Shown: one piece after another, positions 27,135 through 34,816 of the stretch
How the letters are laid out: each line of letters begins with the position of its first letter
How positions within the stretch are numbered: the first letter of the stretch is position 1
Assembly (NCBI GenBank): GCA_003523255.1
Contig: DPGH01000008.1
Span: forward strand, 33,075 to 97,074
Source of the DNA: Clostridiales bacterium
GTDB taxonomy: Bacteria > Bacillota > Clostridia > Christensenellales > Borkfalkiaceae
Reading direction: 5' to 3'
DNA length: 64,000 nucleotides
Notes under the pieces: generated by a model
Told to the model about the DNA's origin: nothing
What the model saw: the letters and a program-made list of their open reading frames with translations, nothing else
Database searches by the model: none
Position numbers and translations under genes: made by a program

Positions 27135-27460
27135 CAGATATAAAAATTACCCTTTTTGAAAATATAATCCATATTTTCTTTAATTTCGGATAAATTATAT
27201 TCTTCCGAAATTTTAGGTACGAAAACAAAAAAGAAGTTTTGACGTAGGTAAGGCGTAAAACTTCTGAAAGATTCTCTTAAAATTCTTTTTATTCTGTTTC
27301 TTTCAACGCTTCCGCCGTGCTTTTTGCTTACCGCAAAACCAACTTTAAGTTCTTTTTCTTCGATAAAATACAGCGTAAGTTTAGAAGAAAAAATTTTTTT
27401 TCCTTTTTTGAATATCAGGTTGAAATCTTTTTCTTTCTTTAACCTTATATCGCAGGCCAT
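27134..27460 (-). CDS. rnpA: Ribonuclease P protein component
   Basis: A 108-residue basic protein that binds the RNase P RNA (rnpB is at 15266-15633 here) and helps it bind pre-tRNA. The RNR motif is visible as [20 protein letters not shown]. It is second in the rpmH-rnpA-yidD-yidC-jag operon and overlaps yidD by an ATGA-type junction. Confidence 0.96.
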   Translation of the reverse strand: MACDIRLKKEKDFNLIFKKGKKIFSSKLTLYFIEEKELKVGFAVSKKHGGSVERNRIKRILRESFRSFTPYLRQNFFFVFVPKISEEYNLSEIKENMDYIFKKGNFYI

Positions 27461-27493
27461 TTTTTAACTTCTTTTTCGTTTACCTATTCTTCG

Positions 27494-27628
27494 TTACGCG
27501 GAAATGTGATGACGACCTTTGTTGCGACGTCTTTTAAGCACGTTTTTACCCGAACGAGTTTTCATTCTGCTTCTGAATCCGTGTACTTTGCTTCTCTGTC
27601 TTTTTTTGGGTTGATAAGTCTGTTTCAT
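27494..27628 (-). CDS. rpmH: 50S ribosomal protein L34
   Basis: A 44-residue, strongly basic protein beginning [19 protein letters not shown] and ending KGRHHISA, an unmistakable L34. AAGGAGAAAAA lies before the ATG at 27628. It is the first gene of the rnpA-yidD-yidC-jag group and follows dnaN by about 90 bases. Confidence 0.98.
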   Translation of the reverse strand: MKQTYQPKKRQRSKVHGFRSRMKTRSGKNVLKRRRNKGRHHISA

Positions 27629-27718
27629 TTTTTCTCCTTCATAGTATGCGGAACTCTTCCGCGATTAAATTCGTTTTCTAATCTATTTTATAGGTATTTA
27701 ACCGTTTTGTCAATTAAA

Positions 27719-28816
27719 TTACGCGTTTATTCTCACCGGTAGAACCAAATATAAAAATCCTTCGTTGCCGACGGGGGTAATAACGCAGGGGTCTATAGGC
27801 GTGTTCATGTTAAGAGTTATAAACTCTTCGTCTATAATTTTAAGATAATCGGTAAGATATTTTCCGTTAAACGCTATCGTCATATCTTTGCCGGTTAAAT
27901 TCACGTTTACGTTTTCGTTTACGTTACCGACTTCGGACTTTGCAAACACCGTCATCACGTTTTCTTTAATATCGAACTTTATAACGTTGTACCTGTCGTT
28001 TCTCGCTACGATAGACGCTCTCTCGATACTGTTTAAAAACGCCTGGCGATTTACCGTAACCGCGTTTTCAAACGTTGCGGGAAGTATGTGGTTGTATTTA
28101 ACGAATTCTCCTTCGATAAGTCTTGAATAGATTATAGTGTTATCGAATTCGACGTAAAGCGAATTTTTCTGTACGTGAACTTTAAGTTCTTCGTCGTCGC
28201 CGGATAAAAGACGGGTAATTTCCATAAGCGTTTTGGCGGGTATAACGGCTTTTAAGTTATTGCTCGCTTTAACATCTTTTTTAACGACCGCCATTCTGAA
28301 CCCGTCGAGCGCGACCGCGGTTAAAAGATTATCGTTTATATCGAAAAGGCAACCTTTAAGTATCGGGCGGGAATCGTCCGTAGAACAAGCTATTATCGTG
28401 CGTTCGACTACCTTTTTAAATTCGGATTGTTGTAATACGAAATAATCTTCTTCCGTTTTATTGAATTCGGGAAAGTTCTCCGCAGGGAAAACCTGTAATT
28501 CGCTTTCCGAATCGGAATATTTTATAAGCAATTGAGAATCGTACAAGCGAGAAAGTTCTACTTGTTCTCTTTCGAGTTTTTTTGCAAAATCGACGAAATA
28601 TTTACCTACGACTACCGTTTCGCCTTCCATTAATACGTCCGCTTTAATCTTTTTCTCTATGGTAAGTTCGGTATCGGTGGCGATAAGAGTTAAACTGTCG
28701 CCCGCGGCGATTATTTTAATACCCTCTAAAACGGGATTTACGCTTTTAACCGCAAGCGCCTTGCTGACTTTCAACACCGCATCGGATAATTCTAACCCGT
28801 CGCAAATAACTTTCAT
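27719..28816 (-). CDS. dnaN: DNA polymerase III beta sliding clamp
   Basis: The 365-residue clamp forms a ring that tethers polymerase III to DNA. It has the three-domain clamp pattern and ends GNEGFLYLVLPVRIN, the C-terminal signature of the family. An ACGGAGAAATTT ribosome site precedes the ATG. It has its own promoter at 28867-28895 rather than following dnaA, and reads toward rpmH. Divergent from it is rsmG, with an AT-rich gap between that is the likely origin. Confidence 0.97.
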   Translation of the reverse strand: MKVICDGLELSDAVLKVSKALAVKSVNPVLEGIKIIAAGDSLTLIATDTELTIEKKIKADVLMEGETVVVGKYFVDFAKKLEREQVELSRLYDSQLLIKYSDSESELQVFPAENFPEFNKTEEDYFVLQQSEFKKVVERTIIACSTDDSRPILKGCLFDINDNLLTAVALDGFRMAVVKKDVKASNNLKAVIPAKTLMEITRLLSGDDEELKVHVQKNSLYVEFDNTIIYSRLIEGEFVKYNHILPATFENAVTVNRQAFLNSIERASIVARNDRYNVIKFDIKENVMTVFAKSEVGNVNENVNVNLTGKDMTIAFNGKYLTDYLKIIDEEFITLNMNTPIDPCVITPVGNEGFLYLVLPVRINA

Positions 28817-28866
28817 AAATTTCTCCGTAAATAAAATTTAGATATATCGTTTATAATTACTTATCC

Positions 28867-28895
28867 ATTATATAATATCGCGCCGCAAAAATCAA
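28867..28895 (-). promoter_or_regulatory. Promoter of dnaN
   Basis: On the minus strand TTGATT (28895-28890), 17 bp, TATAAT (28872-28867). The predicted start of transcription is about 45 bp before the dnaN ATG. Confidence 0.75.
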
Positions 28896-29265
28896 GGATT
28901 TTAAGAAAAAGAAAATCGCCGTTTTAAGCCTTGCTTTTTTGCCTGTCATGATTTTGCCGTGTTTGTTTTTTATTTAAATTATTTTTGAAATAGTAATATT
29001 ATAAATTAGTAGAGAGCGTTAAATTGTTAAAACAATCGTTTTCGTTAAATAAATAAAAGTAAAAAAGAGGTTGAATAAACGTTGAATTTTAAGTTGATAA
29101 TCGGTGTATAAATTGTAGAATAGTTCGTATAATTTTTCAAAACAAAATTTAAAGCGGAAAAGTGAAGTTTATAGTTAAGAATAAAAAAATGAATATAAGC
29201 GTAAAAAGCGAATATTACACGTTAAATTCAACTTTGTTAAATTTTAAAAGTAGATAAAATTTTAA
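28896..29265. other. AT-rich dnaN-rsmG gap, candidate replication origin
   Basis: No ORF. Very AT-rich, with many short GTTAA and TTGAAT strings. Weak DnaA-box-like matches to TTATCCACA occur on the minus strand: AGTTGATAA near 29092-29100 and GGTGTATAA near 29103-29111. They are followed by GTAGAATAG, loosely like a DnaA-trio. The main support is position: dnaN points left, rsmG points right, and gene direction changes on the large scale around here. The boxes are too weak to prove an origin. Confidence 0.45.
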
Positions 29266-29294
29266 TTGTTAAAAACACCGGCGTGTGTTATACT
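29266..29294 (+). promoter_or_regulatory. Promoter of rsmG, apparently leaderless
   Basis: TTGTTA (29266-29271), 17 bp, TATACT (29289-29294). Transcription should begin near 29301, one or two bases before the ATG at 29303. No ribosome site is seen. Confidence 0.6.
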
Positions 29295-29302
29295 TTGCTT
29301 GT

Positions 29303-29983
29303 ATGAAAAACAAGTTTAAAGAATGCGGTTTAACAGTTACGGACGCGGAACTCGATATGTTTGAAGAGTATTACGGTTTACTTACCGTATATAACGATAA
29401 ATTCAACATAACCGCGATAAAGGGAAGAGAAGACGTTTATAAAAAGAATTTTATAGACAGCGTTTTGTTTGCCGATAAAATAAAAGGCAAAACTCTTATA
29501 GATATAGGTTCCGGCGGAGGTTTTCCCGCTATTCCGCTTAAAATAATAAAGCCCGAGTTAAGCGTTACGATGATTGAGGCGACAGGTAAAAAATGCGAAT
29601 TTTTACAAGCCGTTGTCGATAAATTAGAATTAAAAGACGTAAAGGTTTTAAACGGCAGGGCAGAGGATTACGCAAAAAAAGAGGGATACAGAGAAAATTA
29701 CGACGTGTGTACCGCAAGAGCGGTCGCAAGGCTTAACGTTCTTGCGGAGTATTGCCTGCCTTTCGTAAAAATCGGCGGCGAATTTACGGCGTACAAGGCT
29801 AAAGCGGAAGAAGAGTTAAAAGAGGCTTTACATGCGATAAAAACCCTCGGAGGGTGCGTTAAAGAGGTTGTAAACAGAAAACTTTTCGAGTTTGACCGCA
29901 CCGCAATAATCATAGAAAAGGTTTTTAAAACAGACCAAAAATATCCGCGAGCAAACGGAAAAATAAAATCTAAACCGTTATGA
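29303..29983 (+). CDS. rsmG: 16S rRNA (guanine-527-N7)-methyltransferase RsmG (GidB)
   Basis: RsmG methylates G527 of 16S rRNA using S-adenosylmethionine. From the ATG at 29303 it has 226 residues, beginning MKNKFKECGLTVTDAELDMF. It contains YNDKFNITAI, the SAM-binding IDIGSGGGFPAIPLKI and VCTARAVARLNVLAEYC, all typical. The ATG lacks a ribosome site and sits at the predicted start of transcription. The next gene overlaps its end by four bases. Confidence 0.95.
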   Translation: MKNKFKECGLTVTDAELDMFEEYYGLLTVYNDKFNITAIKGREDVYKKNFIDSVLFADKIKGKTLIDIGSGGGFPAIPLKIIKPELSVTMIEATGKKCEFLQAVVDKLELKDVKVLNGRAEDYAKKEGYRENYDVCTARAVARLNVLAEYCLPFVKIGGEFTAYKAKAEEELKEALHAIKTLGGCVKEVVNRKLFEFDRTAIIIEKVFKTDQKYPRANGKIKSKPL

Positions 29984-30465
29984 GCGAATTGTTGATAAAC
30001 GATAAAATGATAAACCCGTGTAAAACTTGCGCCGTAACGGGGCATAGAGGATTAAATAAAGATTTCGATAACGATAAACTCGTTTCCGCGTTAAAAGAAG
30101 TTATTGCGGACGGATACGATTGTTTTTTAATAGGTATGGCGTTAGGTTTCGATACGGAATGTTTTCATGCGCTGGAAGAATTGCGAAAAACCGAAAACAT
30201 AACGTTAATCGCTTGCGTTCCGTGTAAAGACCAGGATAAAAAGTTTACCGAAGAGCAAAAAAAAGAATATAAAAGAATGCTTTCCTCGGCAGACGAAGTA
30301 ACGATTTTAAGCGATGTTTATACGGATAAATGCATGCTTATGCGCAATAAGTATATGATAGACAGATGTTCCGCCCTGATAGCCTATTTAAGGCGTAAAA
30401 CGGGCGGCACGTTTTATACGGTAAACTATGCCGAAAAAACGGGTAAAAAAATAATATTTATATAA
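29980..30465 (+). CDS. SLOG-domain protein, DUF1273/YpsA-like
   Basis: The 161-residue protein starts inside the rsmG stop (ATGA overlap). After a short leader it contains TCAVTGHRGL, DCFLIGMALGFDTECFHALEEL and ACVPCKDQD, then RNKYMIDRCSALIAYL and GTFYTVNYAEKTGKKI. This is the DUF1273 pattern of the SLOG superfamily, Rossmann-like proteins proposed to bind nucleotide-derived ligands; YpsA of Bacillus is the best-known relative. The exact function is unknown. A second ATG at 30007 would remove nine residues and is equally plausible. Confidence 0.88.
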   Translation: MSELLINDKMINPCKTCAVTGHRGLNKDFDNDKLVSALKEVIADGYDCFLIGMALGFDTECFHALEELRKTENITLIACVPCKDQDKKFTEEQKKEYKRMLSSADEVTILSDVYTDKCMLMRNKYMIDRCSALIAYLRRKTGGTFYTVNYAEKTGKKIIFI

Positions 30466-30798
30466 TATAAAGCGAAAAATTTTGTTTTGGGATATTTTTT
30501 ACGCCGTAATTCAACGTGTTTTTATCATTTGCTATTATTAATAACGTATTGCGCGAGTTTTTATAAAAGGGCATAATCTTTCTCGCGTTTTTTTAATGCC
30601 AAAAATAAATCCGGCGTTAATTAAGGCCGGAAACAAAAAGATATTAAATTTTTAAAAACTATAGATTTATTTAATTTTTTGTGAATGATAACATATCCTT
30701 GGTTTGATAATCGTCGTGATATTATTCAATATTAAATATTATATCCATCTCTAAAAAGTAGCAATCCAAAAAACACTGGCTTTAATAATGCTGATTAA
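30466..30798. other. Intergenic region with weak hairpin
   Basis: About 330 bp with no gene. CGCGAG (30552-30557) and CTCGCG (30582-30587) followed by TTTTTTT form a plausible terminator for the rsmG-SLOG transcript. The rest is AT-rich and marks the left edge of the low-GC accessory stretch. Confidence 0.5.
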
Positions 30799-31332
30799 TT
30801 AGTCCGAAACTTTATCGTAATAACGAACCGAATACGGGTCGCTATTATTTTCATCGTAAATATACCTACCCATATAGGTATATTTACGTGTATAACCTAT
30901 ATTCTCTATTTGAATTACAATTTTTTTCTTGTCGATACATTTTATTGGTTTATCATCCCATGTTTTCACGCGATTTAGGTTTTCTTCCTTTATCCGTGAA
31001 TTTGAAAGAAATGTATTTCTCCATCCACCATCTTCTTTATTAAATCTTACCATCCAAACAACCCATTCCTCATTATATTTCCAAACACATTTCCTCCAAG
31101 CTTTATAATTTGTGCCAAAAGCTTCATTCAAAAACTCCGCATGCGTACTGGCAAATATAACATCTCCTGTTTTCATAACTTTTTCTCCTTGTTTTATAAA
31201 AATAATTTTATTATTATTCTGTTTCTTAATAGAATTCTCTTTAACTTTTAAGTGATAATCAAGAATCAATGGTATACCTACAAATATAAATAGTAATAAC
31301 ATTACTAATAAGTATTGTCCACCACATTTCAT
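30799..31332 (-). CDS. Unknown protein with possible N-terminal membrane anchor
   Basis: I do not recognise this 177-residue protein. The first 25 residues are a hydrophobic helix (LLVMLLLFIFVGIPLIL) followed by a Lys/Asn-rich linker. Residues 53-177 form a compact, aromatic-rich domain (MKTGDVIFASTHAEFL, CVWKYNEEWVVWMVRF, YMGRYIYDE, VRYYDKVSD) that looks beta-rich, and its end recalls base-binding or PUA/SRA-like folds. An internal ATG at 31176 has a strong AAGGAG site and would give the 125-residue domain alone, so both forms may exist. It follows its equally AT-rich neighbour by 14 bases. Codon use differs from the housekeeping genes, suggesting transfer. Confidence 0.6.
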   Translation of the reverse strand: MKCGGQYLLVMLLLFIFVGIPLILDYHLKVKENSIKKQNNNKIIFIKQGEKVMKTGDVIFASTHAEFLNEAFGTNYKAWRKCVWKYNEEWVVWMVRFNKEDGGWRNTFLSNSRIKEENLNRVKTWDDKPIKCIDKKKIVIQIENIGYTRKYTYMGRYIYDENNSDPYSVRYYDKVSD

Positions 31333-31346
31333 TTTCTTTAAAATTT

Positions 31347-31832
31347 TTATTCTCTTACAATTTGTTCTATTTTATATCCTAATTGTTCTGCTCGTTTAAT
31401 GAAATTAGAAATATTCAAAAATCCCCACTGTGAGCAAACAAACATATTTCCATCAATTAATTGCAAAATCTCATCTTCTTTTTCAAAAAACCTAACTTGA
31501 TAATCTTTGCGTTGTTTTGCAATATGTTCATATTCCACAACACCAATTGAGCCTTGTAACGACTTATCAAAAACCGTTTTTAACTCATTACAAGTTATGG
31601 CTTGATTTTTTGAAACATAATCTTTAACCACTGCTAAAACAAGTTTATTTTTAAGGTATACGTTACCGTTAAACATATATCTCGTTTTATCCCTTTGTAC
31701 GGGGCGCTCTTCAACAAGCGTTTCTTTTGAAAGCATTTCACTCGAAGTTTTTTCAGTTTTCAAAAGTTCTATTTCTTTTTCAAGTTTTATAATGCGATTA
31801 AGCATATCTAAAATTAATTCGTTATACTCCAT
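31347..31832 (-). CDS. Unknown protein with N-terminal coiled coil
   Basis: A 161-residue protein of unknown function. Residues 1-35 are heptad-like (ILDMLNRIIKLEKEIELLK). The rest contains YMFNGNVYLKNKLVLAVVK, KSLQGSIGVV, RFFEKEDEILQLIDGN and CSQWGFLNISNFIKRAEQLGY. I have an impression of similar domains in scattered mobile-context proteins from gut bacteria, but cannot name a family. It is first in a two-gene AT-rich unit with the gene at 30799. A ribosome site (AAGGAA) precedes the ATG. Both genes use many TTA, AAA and ATA codons, unlike their neighbours. Confidence 0.65.
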   Translation of the reverse strand: MEYNELILDMLNRIIKLEKEIELLKTEKTSSEMLSKETLVEERPVQRDKTRYMFNGNVYLKNKLVLAVVKDYVSKNQAITCNELKTVFDKSLQGSIGVVEYEHIAKQRKDYQVRFFEKEDEILQLIDGNMFVCSQWGFLNISNFIKRAEQLGYKIEQIVRE

Positions 31833-31987
31833 TTCAAATTCCTTACCTATATTTTATACGTAACATTTTTAATTGTCAAGTGTTCTTTAATGTTATTTTA
31901 TGATAATTTATGTTATTTATTTTTTAGACTGTTTTATATAGAGTTTAATAATTAGATAAAATAAAAATAGGACTTAATTTGGAAATC

Positions 31988-32257
31988 TTATTTTACGGGA
32001 ACGAATTTTTTATACCCTTTACCGTATTTAACGCATTTACTCACGCGGGAAAGCGTTGCAGAAGAAATATCCGTTTCACTTATTATTTTTTCGTAAGTTT
32101 CACCCTCTGCCAAAAGGCGCGCGGCGCGAATGCGCTGACTCATGGCGTCAAGTTCTTTATAAGTACATAAATCCGAAAAGAAAATCTCGCAATCTTCTAT
32201 AGTTTTCAGTTTCAGTATCGTTTTAAAAAGTTCCGTATGGTCGCTTTCTATCGTCAT
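31988..32257 (-). CDS. TrpR/YerC-YecD family DNA-binding regulator
   Basis: An 89-residue helical protein with the Trp-repressor-like fold. It has FFSDLCTYKELDAMSQRIRAARLL and the helix-turn-helix ETYEKIISETDISSATLSRVSKCVKYG. The family includes YerC of Bacillus, whose effector is unknown. It is the last gene of the amino-acid ABC operon, overlapping or abutting the ATPase gene, so it is probably the operon's own regulator. Two CACTTTA-N6-TAAAGTG operators lie over the operon promoter. I chose the ATG at 32257. A GTG at 32266 would add three residues but is too close to the AAGG. Confidence 0.85.
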   Translation of the reverse strand: MTIESDHTELFKTILKLKTIEDCEIFFSDLCTYKELDAMSQRIRAARLLAEGETYEKIISETDISSATLSRVSKCVKYGKGYKKFVPVK

Positions 32258-32258
32258 T

Positions 32259-33086
32259 TTATTCACCGTCCTTATCTTTTACGCTTTGTAAAAAGCTTTT
32301 AAGTTTTTCCGTTTGGGGATTATTGAAAAGTTTTTCGGGGTCGCCCTCTTCGGCGATAACGCCCTCCGACATAAACACCGCTTTATCCGAAACGTTTTTG
32401 GCAAACCCCATTTCGTGCGTAACGATAATCATCGTTTTTCCGTCATCTTTAAGCGAGCGTATGACTTTTAATACTTCGCCGGTAAGTTCGGGGTCGAGCG
32501 CGCTGGTCGGCTCGTCAAAGCACAAAATTTTCGGGTCGAGGGCAAGCGCGCGCGCTATAGCGACTCTCTGGCTTTGTCCGCCTGACAGTTCGAAGGGATA
32601 AGCCCCCGCTTTATCCGCTAAACCTATTCTTTCTAAAAGCGCGTCGCATTTGCGGTCTATTTTTTCGTAACCGTCCGCTAAAAATTTTTTTCTTTCCGCC
32701 TTGTCTTTACAGGTCTTTTTAAATAAAGTAAATTCGTCTTTTAATAAAAGTTTGGGCGCAAGCGTAACGTTGTCTTTTACCGTGTATTGCGGAAAAAGGT
32801 TAAAAGATTGAAAAACCAGTCCGAAATTAAGCCGTTTTTCGCGGAGTTCCGCTTCTGAAGGTTTTTTTTCGGTTTCGCCTGAAATCAAAACTTTACCGTC
32901 AAGCGTCATAGTTCCGCCGTCGGGCGTTTCCAAAAAGTTTATGCACCTTAAAAGAGTTGTTTTACCGGACCCGGAAGAGCCTATTATAGAAACAACCTCG
33001 CCCTTTTCTATATTTAAGTTTATGCCTTTCAAAACTTCGGTTTCTCCGAATTTTTTGGTAAAGTTTTTAATTTCGAGATAACTCAT
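32259..33086 (-). CDS. Polar amino-acid ABC transporter ATP-binding protein
   Basis: A 275-residue GlnQ/HisP-type ATPase. It has Walker A GSSGSGKTTLLRCINFLE, the signature LSGGQSQRVAIARALAL, Walker B ILCFDEPTSALDPEL, and the H-loop VTHEMGFA. About 30 residues more than the usual 240-245 are explained by an insertion between Walker A and the signature (DEFTLFKKTCKDKAERKKF...). It works with the permease 3 bases upstream and the permuted binding protein. It energises uptake of an amino acid, whose identity is unknown. Confidence 0.94.
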   Translation of the reverse strand: MSYLEIKNFTKKFGETEVLKGINLNIEKGEVVSIIGSSGSGKTTLLRCINFLETPDGGTMTLDGKVLISGETEKKPSEAELREKRLNFGLVFQSFNLFPQYTVKDNVTLAPKLLLKDEFTLFKKTCKDKAERKKFLADGYEKIDRKCDALLERIGLADKAGAYPFELSGGQSQRVAIARALALDPKILCFDEPTSALDPELTGEVLKVIRSLKDDGKTMIIVTHEMGFAKNVSDKAVFMSEGVIAEEGDPEKLFNNPQTEKLKSFLQSVKDKDGE

Positions 33087-33089
33087 TTT

Positions 33090-33761
33090 TTACACCTTGA
33101 AATAAGAAAGTTTCTTTTCGAGCCGGCGGAAGAAAAGCGTCAATATCGCGGTAAACACGAGATAGTATACCGCGGTGTAGAACAAGGGCCACAAAAGGCC
33201 GCCGTTCTTTATGTATCTCTGCGCGTAAAATATAAGCTCGTAAAAAGTAATCACTCTGGCAAGCGACGTGTCTTTAACCAAAGTTATTATCTCGTTGCTC
33301 ATAGGCGGCACTATTCTCTTTATGACCTGCAAAAGGATAACCTTAAAAAATATCTGACCTTTCGTCATTCCGAGAACGAGCCCCGCTTCCGTCTGACTTT
33401 TAGAAATGCTCTGTATTCCGCCGCGGTATATTTCCGAAAAATAGCACGCGTAGTTTATTCCGAACGTGATAAAAGTAGATAAATAAGTGTTAAGTCCCGC
33501 GCCTTGCCCGAAAATAAGCCCCGGACCGTAATACACGACGATTAACTGAAGCATTAAAGGCGTGCCTCTTATAATCCACACAAAGCCCGAGCAAAGCCAC
33601 TTTACGGGTTTTATTTTGGACATAGAACCGAACGCTATCAAAAGACCTAATGGGAGAGATATTAAAAGAGTTACGAAAAAAATTTTAAGCGTTTCCCAAA
33701 ATCCCGCCAGAAGGTCTAAAGATATTGATAAAAAAGAAGCATTAAGTAAAAAATTCTGCAT
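33090..33761 (-). CDS. Polar amino-acid ABC transporter permease
   Basis: A 223-residue HisM/GlnP-type permease with five hydrophobic segments. The EAA-type motif is visible as EIYRGGIQSISKSQTEAGLVLGMTKGQ. It begins with a short extracytoplasmic stretch. It is separated from the binding-protein gene by 70 bases containing a strong hairpin and is 3 bases from the ATPase gene. A homodimer would form the channel. Confidence 0.94.
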   Translation of the reverse strand: MQNFLLNASFLSISLDLLAGFWETLKIFFVTLLISLPLGLLIAFGSMSKIKPVKWLCSGFVWIIRGTPLMLQLIVVYYGPGLIFGQGAGLNTYLSTFITFGINYACYFSEIYRGGIQSISKSQTEAGLVLGMTKGQIFFKVILLQVIKRIVPPMSNEIITLVKDTSLARVITFYELIFYAQRYIKNGGLLWPLFYTAVYYLVFTAILTLFFRRLEKKLSYFKV

Positions 33762-33780
33762 AATAAATAAAAGTCGATTA

Positions 33781-33812
33781 AAGCGGAAAGCCTTTTTTAA
33801 AGCTTTCCGCTT
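33781..33812 (-). terminator. Hairpin between binding-protein and permease genes
   Basis: An 11-bp perfect stem (AAGCGGAAAGC/GCTTTCCGCTT) with a 10-nt loop, on the minus strand right after the binding-protein stop. Only a short T tract follows. It probably stabilises the mRNA end or acts as a leaky terminator, giving more binding protein than membrane subunits, as is common in ABC operons. Confidence 0.6.
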
Positions 33813-33831
33813 TTCGTTTATAAAATTATTT

Positions 33832-34653
33832 TCAGCCTTCTATAAGGGCGCGCGCCATCATATAGTCGACTATAGCCACTTCGCTTTTTCCAGACATTAC
33901 TTCGAGGAAAGCGTCCGATTGAGAGTCTACCTGAACAAGCCCGCCGCTTAAAGAAGCGTTAGCTTTTATAAAACTTTCTCCCGCAGAACCCGTTTCCGCC
34001 GCGATTCTGAGCCCGCCCATTTTGTTTACGCCGGAATATTTGTCGGCGTTCTTTTTGAGAACTACCGCTACCTGTCTGTTTTCCATATATGGTTTGGTAA
34101 CGTCCGCCGCGCCGGTGATTTCGTTCGTTATGGTCATACCGTTCCAGATGCAATCTATTTTTTCCGCCGTAAGGTCGAGAAGTTTGTTGCCCCAGTCGAT
34201 TTCCTTAAAATCTGGGGTAACTCCGAGTTTTGCGCAAACCAGCTTTGCGAGATCCGCGTCGAAGCCTATCCATTCGGAACTGCCTTCTTCACGATAATCC
34301 ATAGGCTTATAGTCGGTGATACCTATCACAAGCGTTCCTTTGTCTTTTATCTTTTTAAAGTCTCCGCTATTTTCGTTGGAGGCTGCCGCGGGTTCGTATT
34401 CGCTCACGCCCGCAACGCCGTATTTCTTGACAAGCTCCGAAAGCTTGTTTTCATCTATAAGCTCTTTTATTGCTTCTTCTACTTTTCTCGTTAAATCCGA
34501 GCCTTTTCTGAACGCGATGCCGAAGGATTCGGTTTCGCCTCCGACTTCTACGATGGAAAGGTCTTTATAGGTGGTCGCACCGCACGCAGTAAGAGAAAAA
34601 CACATGGTAACCGCCGCAACTGCCGCAAATAAAACCGCTAATAACTTTTTCAT
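33832..34653 (-). CDS. Amino-acid-binding lipoprotein with circularly permuted sequence
   Basis: A 273-residue family-3 solute-binding lipoprotein (lipobox LTAC, Cys24) for the adjacent amino-acid ABC transporter. The order of the fold is permuted. Normal members run from GTLVIGITDYKPM to the DYMMA region, and then on to a last segment of the IAFRKGSDL...ELxxxxKLxxLxxKYG type. Here that last segment comes first (residues 28-80: GIAFRKGSDLTRKVEEAI, LSELVKKYGV). A Ser/Ala/Glu/Asn-rich linker (81-100) joins it to the usual N-terminus (KDKGTLVIGITD, 104-113; GFDADLAKLVCAKLG; IDCIWNGMTIT). The protein ends exactly at VDYMMARALIEG. All elements are present once. Confidence 0.93.
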   Translation of the reverse strand: MKKLLAVLFAAVAAVTMCFSLTACGATTYKDLSIVEVGGETESFGIAFRKGSDLTRKVEEAIKELIDENKLSELVKKYGVAGVSEYEPAAASNENSGDFKKIKDKGTLVIGITDYKPMDYREEGSSEWIGFDADLAKLVCAKLGVTPDFKEIDWGNKLLDLTAEKIDCIWNGMTITNEITGAADVTKPYMENRQVAVVLKKNADKYSGVNKMGGLRIAAETGSAGESFIKANASLSGGLVQVDSQSDAFLEVMSGKSEVAIVDYMMARALIEG

Positions 34654-34687
34654 AATAAATATCTCCTTTAACTCCGTTTTACTTTAA

Positions 34688-34744
34688 CACTTTAATTTGT
34701 TAAAGTGATTGTATTATAACACGGCACTTTATTAAAGTAAAGTG
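34688..34744 (-). promoter_or_regulatory. Promoter and twin operators of the amino-acid ABC operon
   Basis: Two copies of CACTTTA-N6-TAAAGTG lie at 34688-34707 and 34725-34744, with centres 37 bp apart. On the minus strand a TATAAT (34718-34713) with a TTTACT -35 (34741-34736, 17-bp spacer) directs the operon. The right operator covers the -35 and spacer, and the left one covers the start of transcription. This is a classical repression layout. The TrpR/YerC-like protein encoded at the operon's end is the natural candidate to bind here. Confidence 0.85.
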
Positions 34745-34816
34745 TTTTTAAAGAGAATTTTAAATTTTTTGAAAAAATTTTATAAAAAGGGGTTTAAGGC
34801 TTAAAAATTTACTTTT

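Noticed and set aside
30466..30798. tRNA gene in the gap after the SLOG gene
   Set aside because: No acceptor stem, T-loop (GTTCRA) or CCA-proximal pairing could be found.
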